The notes beneath the pieces are model-generated. The model worked only from the letters and a program-made list of their open reading frames with translations. It ran no database searches and was not told the origin of the DNA. Of a stretch of DNA of 64,000 bases, positions 55,299-64,000 are shown piece by piece; position 1 is the stretch's first letter, and each line of letters opens with the position of its first letter. The position numbers and the translations under genes were made by a program. The DNA is from Robiginitomaculum sp. (GTDB taxonomy: Bacteria; Pseudomonadota; Alphaproteobacteria; Caulobacterales; Maricaulaceae): positions 62,001 to 126,000 of the forward strand of contig JAUZSF010000021.1 in assembly GCA_030949705.1 (NCBI GenBank), in the 5' to 3' direction.

Positions 55299-55326
55299 CG
55301 TTGAACTACATGCTATTAGTTCAACG
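55299..55326. promoter_or_regulatory. Palindrome upstream of the nitroreductase-marR pair
   Basis: Nine-base arms CGTTGAACT and AGTTCAACG with a ten-base spacer, 23 bases before the nitroreductase start. A good candidate operator for the MarR protein encoded by the second gene. Confidence 0.6.
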
Positions 55327-55349
55327 TTAAATCAATTACGAGTAAGCTC

Positions 55350-56486
55350 ATGCCCCTATCCCGACGTAATTTTCTTCGCATTGTCGGCAGTTCGGCCATT
55401 ATTCTGCCAGCCACAGCCTGCACGACCAGCACGGATAGCGCACGCCAGCCATGGCAGAACGCCGGGCAGTACCAGGATCCCATGCGCCGGGCGCTGTCCT
55501 ATGCCCTGCTGGCCCCTAACCCCCATAACCGACAGCCCTGGGTGGTGAATTTACACGGAGGGGACAGCGCCAACCTGTACGTTGATCTGGGCCATTTATT
55601 ACCCGAGACCGACCCCTATAGCCGCCAGATCACCATCGGGCTGGGGTGTTTTCTGGAACAGTTTCGCATGGCCGCACAGGCGTTTGGGTTTCAAGCAGAG
55701 GTCCTCCCCTTCCCTGATGGCTATAATGACAGGAATCTGGACACACGCCCCGTGGCGCATTTGCGCTTGACGCCAGGGGGGCAGCCTGCCCCTTCGCCCG
55801 AATTTTCACTGATTACCAGACGGCGCACCAATCGCAATCTCTATCAGGACCGAACACCAGTGCACCTGGCCCTAAAGGCCATCACACGGGGACTGGGCAA
55901 TCATGTTACCAGTGCCTTTACCAATAATACGGACCGGGTGGCATTGCTTCAGGAACTGGCGGTCACCGCCTCGAATATCGAATTTGACACCCCGCGCACC
56001 TATAGGGAGAGCGTCGATGTGATGCGCATTGGGGCCAAAGAGATCAAGGCCAATCCCGATGGACTGGCGCTGGAAGGCCCGATGCTGGAGACCTTGCACA
56101 CCCTGGGCATGCTTAACCGGAAAAGCCTGGCTAATCCCCACTCGGCCATGTTTCGTGCAGGCCGCGATGGCTATGCCAAGGGTATCAAAAGCGCCCGGGC
56201 CTTTGTCTGGCTCAGCACGCCCACCAATACCCGCCTTGACCAGATCCGCGCCGGGGCGGCCTATGTACGCCTGAATTTGAAAGCTACCGGGGCCGGGATG
56301 GCCATGCACCCGCTAAGCCAGGCACTGCAGGAATATGCGGAAATGAAACAATCCCTCAAACGCATTCACCAACTGCTGGACGTAAAAGACGGCGCCCGTG
56401 TTCAAATGTTTGCCCGGGTCGGCTATGCCAAATCCGTTGCGCCGGCACCCCGCTGGCCGTTGGAGGCAAAGATCAGACCCGTATGA
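55350..56486 (+). CDS. Tat-exported nitroreductase-family (Acg-like) protein
   Basis: A 378-residue protein starting MPLSRRNFLRIVGSSAI, a twin-arginine signal followed by a possible lipobox (ATAC). The body has the Acg-type nitroreductase pattern: ALLAPNPHNRQPWVV near the start, ITRRRTNRNLYQ in the middle and a C-terminal half with AGAAYVRLNLKATGAGMAMHPLSQAL. It probably binds FMN and works outside the cytoplasm. Its stop overlaps the marR start (ATGA). The substrate is unknown. Confidence 0.78.
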   Translation: MPLSRRNFLRIVGSSAIILPATACTTSTDSARQPWQNAGQYQDPMRRALSYALLAPNPHNRQPWVVNLHGGDSANLYVDLGHLLPETDPYSRQITIGLGCFLEQFRMAAQAFGFQAEVLPFPDGYNDRNLDTRPVAHLRLTPGGQPAPSPEFSLITRRRTNRNLYQDRTPVHLALKAITRGLGNHVTSAFTNNTDRVALLQELAVTASNIEFDTPRTYRESVDVMRIGAKEIKANPDGLALEGPMLETLHTLGMLNRKSLANPHSAMFRAGRDGYAKGIKSARAFVWLSTPTNTRLDQIRAGAAYVRLNLKATGAGMAMHPLSQALQEYAEMKQSLKRIHQLLDVKDGARVQMFARVGYAKSVAPAPRWPLEAKIRPV

Positions 56487-56932
56487 GTACCGCAAACGAC
56501 CAAAGCGCCGCCATTCGCGTATTTACCGAGATCGGCATTATTCACCAACTGAGTCAGAATGCACTGGAGCGCACCCTGCCTGATGGCCTGCGCATGGCAC
56601 ATTTTGGCGTGCTCACCCATTTTATGCGCCGCGATGAGCCGCAAAGCCCAACCCATCTGGCCCATGCCTTTCAGGTCACCAAGGGGGCCATGACCAATAC
56701 CCTGAACCGTCTGTCTGCCCGGGGGCTGGTACGGATTATAGCCGATCCGCGCGATGGCCGCGCCAAGCTGGTGTGTATCACCGAAGCCGGCAAGGCCATG
56801 CACGCCCGCGCCCTAAACGCCATTATGCCGTTTTTACAACAAACCCTGTCGACCTTTGACCAGGAAGAATTTGAATCCGCCCTGCCCTTTCTCACCCGCT
56901 TACGTGAAACACTGGATCGTGCGCGCGATTAG
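56483..56932 (+). CDS. MarR-family transcriptional regulator
   Basis: A 149-residue regulator: a helical N-terminus, then [28 protein letters not shown] (helix-turn-helix) and the wing [16 protein letters not shown]. It overlaps the nitroreductase gene by four bases, so the two form an operon. A long palindrome before the first gene is the likely binding site, giving autoregulation of a redox or toxic-compound response. Confidence 0.9.
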   Translation: MSTANDQSAAIRVFTEIGIIHQLSQNALERTLPDGLRMAHFGVLTHFMRRDEPQSPTHLAHAFQVTKGAMTNTLNRLSARGLVRIIADPRDGRAKLVCITEAGKAMHARALNAIMPFLQQTLSTFDQEEFESALPFLTRLRETLDRARD

Positions 56933-56969
56933 GCTCATAAACCTCTTCAGGATTATACCGGAGGTTCCC

Positions 56970-58244
56970 ATGAAAACCCTGTTCATTCTGGCCAGCATGC
57001 TGTTTGCGCTGATCAGCGCATCCCCATCTCATGCCGAAAACAGCGCCATTTTATTGCGCCCCGAGGCGGTATTCGACGGCCAAGTGCTGCACAAGGACTG
57101 GGCGGTTCTGGTCCGCGGCACAACCATTTTGGCCGCCGGTCCGGCCAATACACTGGACGTGCCACCAAACACTCACACGATCACCATGGCCGGGCAGACC
57201 CTGCTCCCCGGACTGATCGACAATCACAGCCATATTTTGCTGCATCCCTATAATGAAACCAGCTGGACCAATCAGATCCTGAACGAGCCACTGTCTTTGC
57301 GCACCGCCCGCGCCGTAACCCACCTTAAGGCCACACTGATGGCCGGGTTCACCACCTTGCGAGATCTGGGCACCGAGGGGGCGGGCTATGCCGATGTGGG
57401 CTTAAAAGCGGCCGTCTTGCAAGGCATCATCCCTGGCCCGCGTCTGGTGATCGTCACCCGGGCCATTGTCGCCACGGGCAGTTATGGCCCAAAAGGCGCA
57501 CCGGAATTTAACCTGCCGCTGGGCGCACAAACCGCCGATGGGCACGATGAACTGATCCGTGTGGTGCGCGAACAGATCGGCAAGGGTGCCGACTGGGTCA
57601 AGGTGTATGCAGATTATCGCTGGGGTCCAAATGGCAAGGCCATGCCCACCTTCTCCGAGGATGAATTAAGACTGATCGTGCAGACCGCGCGTTCCTCCGG
57701 CCGCCCGGTCGTCGCCCATGCCAGCAGCCCGGAGGCGATGATGCGCGCCGTCAATGCCGGCATTGAAACGATCGAGCATGGCGATGGCGCCACCATGAAA
57801 GTTCTGAAAGCCATGGCGAAAAAAGGCGTTGCCTTTTGCCCGACGCTCGCCGCCGGTGACGCCGTCACCCAATATAATGGCTGGAAAAAAGGCGTGGAGC
57901 CAGCCCCAGCCCGTATCACCGCCAAGCGCGCAATGTTCAAACTGGCCTTAAAAAGCGGGGTGACCATTTGCAATGGCTCAGACGTTGGCGTTTTCACCCA
58001 TGGGGATAATGCCCGCGAGCTGATCCTGATGGTGGATTATGGCATGACGCCGATAAATGCCTTGCGCGCGGCCACCTCGGTGAACGCCAGGGTGCTACAC
58101 TGGCAAAACAAGGTCGGCTCGATCAGGCCCGGCCTGTTGGCCGATATCATCGCGGTTAATGGCAATCCCACCATAGACATTAGCGCCCTTAAAGACGTGC
58201 GCTTTGTGATGAAAGACGGCGTGATTTATAAGGGTGGGGAATAG
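56970..58244 (+). CDS. Secreted amidohydrolase (imidazolonepropionase/prolidase-like)
   Basis: A 424-residue exported metal hydrolase. GGAGG before ATG 56970 fixes the start; the signal peptide ends near SHAE. The metal site is visible: HSH in [10 protein letters not shown], a lysine in [11 protein letters not shown] as the possible carboxylated bridge, histidines in [11 protein letters not shown] and TIEHGDG, and an aspartate in [13 protein letters not shown]. This is typical of secreted amidohydrolases that act on dipeptides or imides; the actual substrate is unknown. Thirty-seven bases separate it from marR. Confidence 0.82.
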   Translation: MKTLFILASMLFALISASPSHAENSAILLRPEAVFDGQVLHKDWAVLVRGTTILAAGPANTLDVPPNTHTITMAGQTLLPGLIDNHSHILLHPYNETSWTNQILNEPLSLRTARAVTHLKATLMAGFTTLRDLGTEGAGYADVGLKAAVLQGIIPGPRLVIVTRAIVATGSYGPKGAPEFNLPLGAQTADGHDELIRVVREQIGKGADWVKVYADYRWGPNGKAMPTFSEDELRLIVQTARSSGRPVVAHASSPEAMMRAVNAGIETIEHGDGATMKVLKAMAKKGVAFCPTLAAGDAVTQYNGWKKGVEPAPARITAKRAMFKLALKSGVTICNGSDVGVFTHGDNARELILMVDYGMTPINALRAATSVNARVLHWQNKVGSIRPGLLADIIAVNGNPTIDISALKDVRFVMKDGVIYKGGE

Positions 58245-58250
58245 GAATGA

Positions 58251-58929
58251 TCACGATATCCGTTTTGGGGGATGCTCAAGACGTGCCAATAAAAACTGGA
58301 TGAGCAGTCCGGCCATGCCGGCTATGAACATCGCCATGGCTGCCAGCGTCAACATGCGGTTTTCAAAGCGTTCCTTACGTACACCGCTGACTTGTACGTG
58401 GTATGCGCGCTGCCCCCCCGGTACGGCTACCGTAAAGACTCCACCATGATCTGTATAAAAATTTAGATACTTTTCATCATATTTTTCAGGCTGGGTTATG
58501 AACGGGTTTTTGGCATCCGCAGGCACCACGCCCCTGGAGACATATCGATAGAGCCGATCAGGAAAAACAACCGCATTTTGCGCCACGACACCTAAGAAAA
58601 GACCCAATGCCAAAGCGGTCACCGAGCCGATAACCCATGCCCGCTGTTTTCTATACTGTGCCAGTTTTTGCACACTGGCGGCCTTGGCAATTTGTGGCAA
58701 AGCGGCTAATTGCGCCGCCATCTGGCCGTGGGTATCATCGGCAAGAAACTCCGCCGGGGTTAGCCCAAACACTCCAAGCAAACGATCCAAAACCTCTGCT
58801 GAAGGAAGCCCCTTTGCCATTTTCCAGTCGCGATAAATAGGATTGTTCGATATTGGCTTTGGCGGCCAGTTCCGGCTGTGTCCAATCATGAACAGCGCGC
58901 AGGTTCTTCAGTTTTTCGCCAAACAACAT
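58251..58929 (-). CDS. Membrane-bound XRE-type helix-turn-helix protein (frameshifted)
   Basis: The N-terminus (MLFGEKLKNLRAVHDWTQPELAAKAN and QSYLSRLENGKG) is a Cro/XRE DNA-binding domain. The frame breaks at a plus-strand C4 run (58809-58812). With C3 it continues into LPSAEVLDRLLGVFGLTPAEFL, giving a 225-residue protein. After the DNA-binding part come a helix (RAWVIGSVTALALGLFLGVV), about 70 exposed residues, and a second helix (TLAAMAMFIAGMAGLLIQFLL). The plan suggests a regulator held in the membrane. AAGGA precedes ATG 58929. It is convergent with the amidohydrolase. Confidence 0.7.
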
Positions 58930-59061
58930 TTTGGGCTTCCTTCATCAAATTCGCGATTATTCTTGGATATTCTTTGACGAATAGGAAGAAAAATATTGTA
59001 GCATAAGCGGTAATAATGACGAATGTGCACACCTTATTGAGCGTTTGCATACCCAATGTCA

Positions 59062-59092
59062 CCCCGGTAATTTCTTTAGAAATTATCCGGGG
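59062..59092. other. Hairpin in the gap between the XRE and odhB regions
   Basis: CCCCGG-TAATTT pairs with AAATTA-TCCGGGG with a one-base bulge. It may be a degenerate REP-like element or part of an untranslated region. The role is unclear. Confidence 0.4.
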
Positions 59093-59182
59093 CCTATAAT
59101 GAATTTTCATGGTGCAATGGGTCCCGGATAAAACGCACGTTTTTCCGAGATGACACGGGTAGGTAAAAACGAAACGGTACGC

Positions 59183-60673
59183 TTACAAATCAAACAACAG
59201 GCGTTCCGGGTCTTCCAGACATTCCTTAACCCGCACCAAAAATGTCACCGCGCCTTTGCCATCCACCACCCGGTGATCATAAGACAGCGCCAGATACATC
59301 ATCGGGCGGATAACCACCTCGCCATTCACCGCCATGGGGCGGTCTTTGATGGCGTGCATGCCCAAAATACCGCTTTGCGGTGCATTCAGGATCGGCGTGG
59401 ACATGAGCGAGCCATAAACCCCACCATTGGTGATGGTAAAGGTCGCGCCCATCATTTCGTCCATGGACAGTTTTCCATCGCGGGCCTTTTTGGCCAAGGC
59501 CGCAATGCCCAGCTCTACCTCGCCCATAGAGAGCGCATCGCAATCGCGAACAACCGGCACCACCAGGCCCTTTTCGGTGCCCACGGCAACGCCAATATCG
59601 TAATGATTTTTATAAATAATATCTGTGCCGTCGATTTCGGCATTGACCTCGGGCACGTCTTTTAAGGCCGTAACGCACGCCTTCACAAAGAATGACATGA
59701 AACCCAATTTTATGCCGTGTTTTTTGGCAAAGAGATCCTTGTATTTAGCCCGGGATGCCATAATGGCACTCATATCCACCTCGTTAAAGGTGGTCAGCAT
59801 GGCCGCTGTATTCTGGGCCTCTTTCAGACGTCTGGCGATGGTCTGGCGCAGGCGCGACATACGCACGCGCTCTTCGCGGGGGCCGGTATCGCGTGGGGTC
59901 GCGACAGGAGCAGGGGCCGGGGCGGCACTGGCCGCCAGGGCGTCCCCCTTGGTGATGCGCCCGCCTTTGCCGGTGCCTGTAACCTGGGCCGGGTCCACGC
60001 CTTTTTCCGCCATCACACGCGCCGCCGATGGCATGGCCATGGGGCCATCCGCGGATGAGGCCGCAGTGGGCGCAGCTGCCGGGGCCGCTGCTGCCGGCGC
60101 GCTGGCCGTTGCCGTACCGCCCTGGGAAACCCGCGCAATGACAGAGCCCACAGCCACCGTATCGCCCTCGGCCACCAGATGTTCAACCATCACCCCGTCC
60201 ACGGGGGATGGCACTTCGATGGCCACCTTGTCGGTTTCCACCTCGACCAGCGGCGCATCTTTTTTCACGGCTTCGCCCACGGCCACCATCCAGGTCGCAA
60301 TCACGCCTTCGCCGACGCTTTCACCCATTTGCGGAATGGCAATGTCAATGATCTTGCCCGCATCCCCCTTGGGTTCAGTGGCCTTGGGGGCCTTGACCGC
60401 TTCGGCCTTGGCCGGTGCTGCACTGGCACCCGCACCGGCGCCTTCGTCCAGCACTGCCAACAGCGCGCCGATTTCCACCTCATCGCCTTCCTTGGCGGCG
60501 ATTTTGCTGATCACCCCATCAGCAGGGGCGCTGACCTCCAGCGAAACCTTGTCGGTTTCCAGTTCCACCAGCAGGTCATCTTTTTTGACCGCATCGCCTT
60601 CGCCGACTTTCCAGTCAGCGACAATGGCTTCGGTAACGCTTTCGCCCAGAACGGGGACAACAATATCGGTCAT
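59183..60673 (-). CDS. odhB: Dihydrolipoamide succinyltransferase (E2) with two lipoyl domains
   Basis: The E2 core of 2-oxoglutarate dehydrogenase, moving the succinyl group from E1 to CoA. The 496-residue protein has two lipoyl domains with attachment lysines Lys42 ([12 protein letters not shown]) and Lys149 ([12 protein letters not shown]), an E3-binding domain (about 211-245), and the catalytic domain ending in [13 protein letters not shown] (His467, Asp471). One lipoyl domain is the usual number in OdhB. The frame stays open into odhA, but only because of a homopolymer error. The true start is ATG 60673, overlapping the odhA stop. Confidence 0.94.
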   Translation of the reverse strand: MTDIVVPVLGESVTEAIVADWKVGEGDAVKKDDLLVELETDKVSLEVSAPADGVISKIAAKEGDEVEIGALLAVLDEGAGAGASAAPAKAEAVKAPKATEPKGDAGKIIDIAIPQMGESVGEGVIATWMVAVGEAVKKDAPLVEVETDKVAIEVPSPVDGVMVEHLVAEGDTVAVGSVIARVSQGGTATASAPAAAAPAAAPTAASSADGPMAMPSAARVMAEKGVDPAQVTGTGKGGRITKGDALAASAAPAPAPVATPRDTGPREERVRMSRLRQTIARRLKEAQNTAAMLTTFNEVDMSAIMASRAKYKDLFAKKHGIKLGFMSFFVKACVTALKDVPEVNAEIDGTDIIYKNHYDIGVAVGTEKGLVVPVVRDCDALSMGEVELGIAALAKKARDGKLSMDEMMGATFTITNGGVYGSLMSTPILNAPQSGILGMHAIKDRPMAVNGEVVIRPMMYLALSYDHRVVDGKGAVTFLVRVKECLEDPERLLFDL

Positions 60674-63591
60674 GATTTTTTTCTCGATGGTTAGGGCCTC
60701 GTCTAAAAAGGCGTTCAGTTCAGCCAGATGTTGGGCCATGGTGCCCGCCGCGGTGGAGGCCGAGGCATGCCGTCCCACATAATGAGGGCGACGTATGCGG
60801 GCCTCGATCTTGTTCAGGACCCATTCCAGATTGGGCTCCATAAAGAACCAGGCCCCCATGTTTTTTGGGCTCTTCCTGGCACCAGACCATGTCGGCGTTC
60901 TTAAAACGCGATAGCTCGGTGATCAGGGATTTGGCGGGGAAGGGGTATAGTTGTTCCACGCGCATCAGATAAATATTATCCAGGCCACGCTTTTCGCGTT
61001 CCTCGAACAGATCATAATAAACCTTGCCCGAACACAGCACCACGCGCGCAATATCCTTGTCCGCACACAGCTTGACCTCGGCGCGGCGTGCCTTGATCTG
61101 GGCATCATCCCAGAGCACCCGGTGAAAGGATGAACGCGCGCCCAGCTCGCTAAGATCTGAAACACAGCGTTTATGACGCAACAGGGATTTGGGCGTCATC
61201 AGGATCAGCGGTTTGCGGAACTTGCGATGGATTTGCCGACGCAGGATATGAAAATAGTTTGCCGGCGTGGTGCAATTGGCCACCTGCATATTGTCTTGCG
61301 CACAAAGCTGCAGATAGCGTTCCAGCCGCGCCGAAGAGTGCTCTGGCCCCTGCCCCTCATAGCCATGAGGAAGCAGCATCACCAGACCCGACATGCGCAG
61401 CCATTTACGTTCGCCCGCCGAAATAAACTGATCCACGATCATCTGGGCGCCATTGGCAAAGTCGCCAAATTGCGCCTCCCACAGGGTCAGGGAATTTGGC
61501 AAACTCAGCGAATACCCATATTCAAAGCCCAGCACCGCCTCTTCGGAAAGCAGCGAATCGATCACCTCGAAACTGCCCTGATCCTCGGACACATGGTGCA
61601 AAAAGGTATAACGCTCTTCGGTATTCTGATCGATGGCGCGGCTGTGGCGCTGGCTGAACGTGCCACGGCCACTGTCCTGGCCGGAAAGACGCACCGGAAA
61701 GCCTTCGTCCACCAGAGTGGCAAAGGCCAGCATTTCGGCAGTGGCCCAATCCAGCCCCTTGCCGGTCTCAATGGCCTTGCGGCGGGCACCAATCACCCGG
61801 GCCAGGGTTTTATGAACCGCAAAATTTTCCGGGAACCGGGTAACCTTGTCACCCAGCTTTTTCAGGCGTTGTTGCGACACCCCGGTGCGGCCCCGGCGTT
61901 CCTCGCCATCCGGAGCAACCCCCAGACCAGACCATTCCCCATCCAGCCAGTCGGCTTTTTTGGGTTCGTGGGTTTTGCCCCGTTCAAATTCCGCATCCAG
62001 AAAGGCCTCAAATTCTGAAACCCAGCCCGCCACTTCCTCGGCCGTAACCACACCCTCTTCGATCAGGCGTTTCTCATACAAGGTGCGCGTGGTCGGATGG
62101 GTCTTGATATGGCGATACATGATCGGCTGGGTAAAGGAGGGATCATCGCCCTCATTATGGCCAAAGCGGCGATAACAGAACATATCAATGACCGCATCCA
62201 CGCCAAATTTCTGGCGAAACTCTGCCGCGATTTTGGCTGCATAGACCACCGCTTCGGGATCATCACCATTTACATGAAATACCGGCGGCTGCACCATCAG
62301 GGCAATGTCGGTGGGATAGGGTGAAGAGCGCGAAAAATGCGGCGCGGTGGTAAAACCGATCTGGTTATTGACCACAATATGAATGGTGCCGCCGGTGCAA
62401 TGGCCCACCAGACCGGACATGGCAAAACATTCAGCCACAATGCCCTGGCCAGCAAAGGCGGCATCACCATGCAACAGGATCGGCATCACATGGCTGCGAT
62501 CCGTATGGCCATCATCGGGGGCGGTGGGTTCCTGTTTGGCGCGGGCCTTGCCCAGCACCACCGGGTTTACGGCCTCCAGATGCGACGGATTGGCGGTTAG
62601 GGACAAATGCACGTTATTGCCATCAAAAAGAGCGATCCGAAGACGCCCCCAAATGGTATTTTACATCGCCCGAAGCATAATCATCCGCGCCCCAGCTGTG
62701 GCCACCGGCAAATTCATTGAACACCTGATGATAGGGTTTGCCCATCACCGCGGTCAGCACATTCAATCGACCCCGGTGCGGCATGCCCAGCACCATTTCC
62801 TTGACCCCCAGCGCCCCGCCGCGCTTGATAATCTGTTCCATCGCCGGCACCAGAGACTCGCCGCCATCAATGCCAAAGCGTTTGGTGCCGGGATAACGCT
62901 TGTGCAGGAATTTTTCAAAACTTTCGGTTTCGATCAATTTACGCAAAATGGCCTTGCGCCCTTCGGGGGTAAAGTGGATTTCCTTGTCCTTGCCCTCAAT
63001 ACGCTGTTGCACCCAGGACTTTTGTTCCGGGTTGGAAATATGCATGAATTCAATGGCAAAGGTGCCACAATAGGTACGGCGCAATATCTCCAGCATCTGG
63101 CGCGGCGTGGCGGTTTCCAGCCCCATGACGTGATCGATAAAAATCTCGCGATCCATATCCTCAGGACCAAAGCCATAGATGGCCGGGTCCAGTTCGGGCC
63201 AGGGCCCCCGTTTTTCCAGACGCAGGGGGTCCAGGTCGGCGGCCAGATGTCCGCGGATCCGATAGGCACGGATCATCATCAGCGCCCGAATACTGTCCAG
63301 CGTCGCGGCCCGGATTTCGGCCTGGCTGGCCCCGGGGGAGCGCGCCTTGATCTTGTCAGCCACCACCGCTTCGTCCGGCCAGTCACTGGTCAGAGCCGAA
63401 GTCAGCTCGCCATTGGACTCAATGGGCCAATCCTGACGCTCCCACGAGGGGCGGGCCACCGCCCCCTCGCCCTGGGCGCGAAAATAGGCCTGCCAGTCTT
63501 CGGGCACACTCATCGGGTCGGCGGCAAAACGGGCCGCCATCATTTCCAGATAATGCGCGTTCGTACCGGATAGAAAATCGGGATCAGCCAT
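60670..63591 (-). CDS. odhA: 2-oxoglutarate dehydrogenase E1 (three homopolymer frameshifts)
   Basis: The thiamine-diphosphate decarboxylase of the TCA cycle. Motifs in order: [33 protein letters not shown] with [10 protein letters not shown] (cofactor binding) and [19 protein letters not shown]. Three runs are one base too long: A5 at 62625-62629, T6 at 60861-60866 and T7 at 60676-60682 on the plus strand. Correcting them links DRSF to [20 protein letters not shown] and QEEPK to [14 protein letters not shown]. It also creates a TGA overlapping the odhB ATG. The repaired protein is 972 residues, normal for this enzyme. Confidence 0.93.
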
Positions 63592-63606
63592 GGCAGATTA
63601 CCTTTT

Positions 63607-64000
63607 CTAGCCTTTGAGAACCTCAACCAGGGTCGAGCCAAGCGCCGCCGGCGAAGGTGAAACCGTAACGCCTGCAGATTTCAGCGCCTCGATCTTGTCC
63701 TGCGCGCCGCCTTTACCGCCCGAAACAATGGCACCGGCATGGCCCATGGTCCGCCCGGGAGGCGCCGTGCTGCCGGCAATAAAGCCCACCACCGGCTTTT
63801 TGATTTTCGAATGTTTCAAAAGTCTGCGGCATCCTCTTCGGCAGAACCGCCAATTTCGCCAATCATGACGATGGATTCGGTTTCCGGGTCAGCCAGAAAC
63901 ATTTCCAGACAATCAATAAAGTTGGTGCCGTTCACCGGATCACCACCAATGCCGATACAGGTGCTTTGGCCCAGCCCCACCGCCGTGGTCTGGCCCACGG
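63607..64000 (-). CDS. sucD: Succinyl-CoA ligase alpha subunit, C-terminal part (frameshifted, cut by the window edge)
   Basis: The visible part covers [60 protein letters not shown] (with the phosphohistidine in GHAGA) and the end EVLKG. The frame breaks at a plus-strand A4 run (63818-63821); adding one base joins DAADF to LKHSKIKKP. This is the only site with a missing, not an extra, base. The N-terminus lies beyond base 64000. It is upstream of odhA in the same direction, the common sucD-odhA-odhB order. Confidence 0.93.

Noticed and set aside
58886-59110. Small 74-residue membrane protein on the minus strand
   Set aside because: It has one hydrophobic stretch, but it runs through a hairpin, overlaps the XRE start, lacks a clear ribosome-binding site and resembles nothing known.
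59625-60782. 385-residue open frame on the plus strand over odhB
   Set aside because: It is an antisense shadow of the Ala/Pro-rich lipoyl linkers; its Ser/Ala-rich composition is an artefact.
59183-60859. A natural OdhA-OdhB fusion protein
   Set aside because: The joined frame carries only the last part of OdhA and depends on an extra base at 60676-60682. The corrected sequence gives a stop overlapping a normal odhB start.

Overview
The window looks like chromosomal DNA of a free-living alphaproteobacterium of moderate to high GC. Pointers are a DUF6456 C-terminus at the left edge, a divergent ald/Lrp pair, a SahR-like ArsR-methyltransferase regulator leading a metF and split-metH operon, a TonB2-type cluster, and an odhA-odhB-sucD TCA block. 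I cannot place it more precisely than class. No phage, insertion sequence, integrase or CRISPR array is visible.

Layout. 0-2.8 kb: end of a DUF6456 gene, msrB, ptrB. 2.9-9.0 kb (minus): a TonB2 energy-transduction cluster (DUF3450, long ExbB, ExbB, two ExbD, TonB, TPR protein). 9.4-11 kb: tRNA-Gln(TTG), a HI0933-type flavoprotein, tRNA-Pro(CGG). 11-14.7 kb: sppA and an amino-acid permease flanked by two palindromic repeats. 14.7-16.4 kb: ald and its divergent Lrp regulator. 16.4-19.3 kb: PadR regulator with a small membrane partner, divergent from a secreted clan GH-A-like hydrolase. 19.3-25.5 kb (minus): sahR-like gene, metF, metH part 1, a flavin-barrel protein and metH part 2, joined mostly by start/stop overlaps. 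25.8-27.1 kb: mlaA and mlaC. 27.2-31.6 kb: a glycosyltransferase, two methyltransferases, an alpha-barrel protein and a lipoprotein. 31.7-37.6 kb: pip, an unknown membrane protein, polA, an amidohydrolase and a MarR regulator. 37.6-55.3 kb: a nitrate-respiration island. 55.3-59 kb: a Tat-exported nitroreductase with MarR, a secreted amidohydrolase, and a membrane-bound XRE regulator. 59.2-64 kb (minus): odhB, odhA, sucD (cut by the window edge).

The nitrate island is the most interesting part. It holds narGHJI, two separate NarK-type transporters, an outer-membrane porin, a chemoreceptor with a nitrate/nitrite-sensing NIT domain, a GAF histidine kinase, and a 531-residue protein that joins a soluble NIT domain to a CRP/FNR-type transcription factor with a four-cysteine tail. 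Perfect TTGAT-N4-ATCAA boxes lie between that regulator and narK and upstream of the porin. The regulator's recognition helix carries the E-x-x-S-R pattern expected to read such boxes. I infer a one-protein nitrate-sensing switch that could replace NarXL or NarR, paired with nitrate chemotaxis.

Data quality matters here. At least seven genes (TPR protein, sppA, narI, the second narK, the XRE regulator, odhA, sucD), and probably the end of the flavoprotein, are broken by single-base length changes in homopolymers. Ten changes are one base too many and one is a base too few. This looks like long-read assembly error rather than biology, so these genes are annotated at full span with the break noted.
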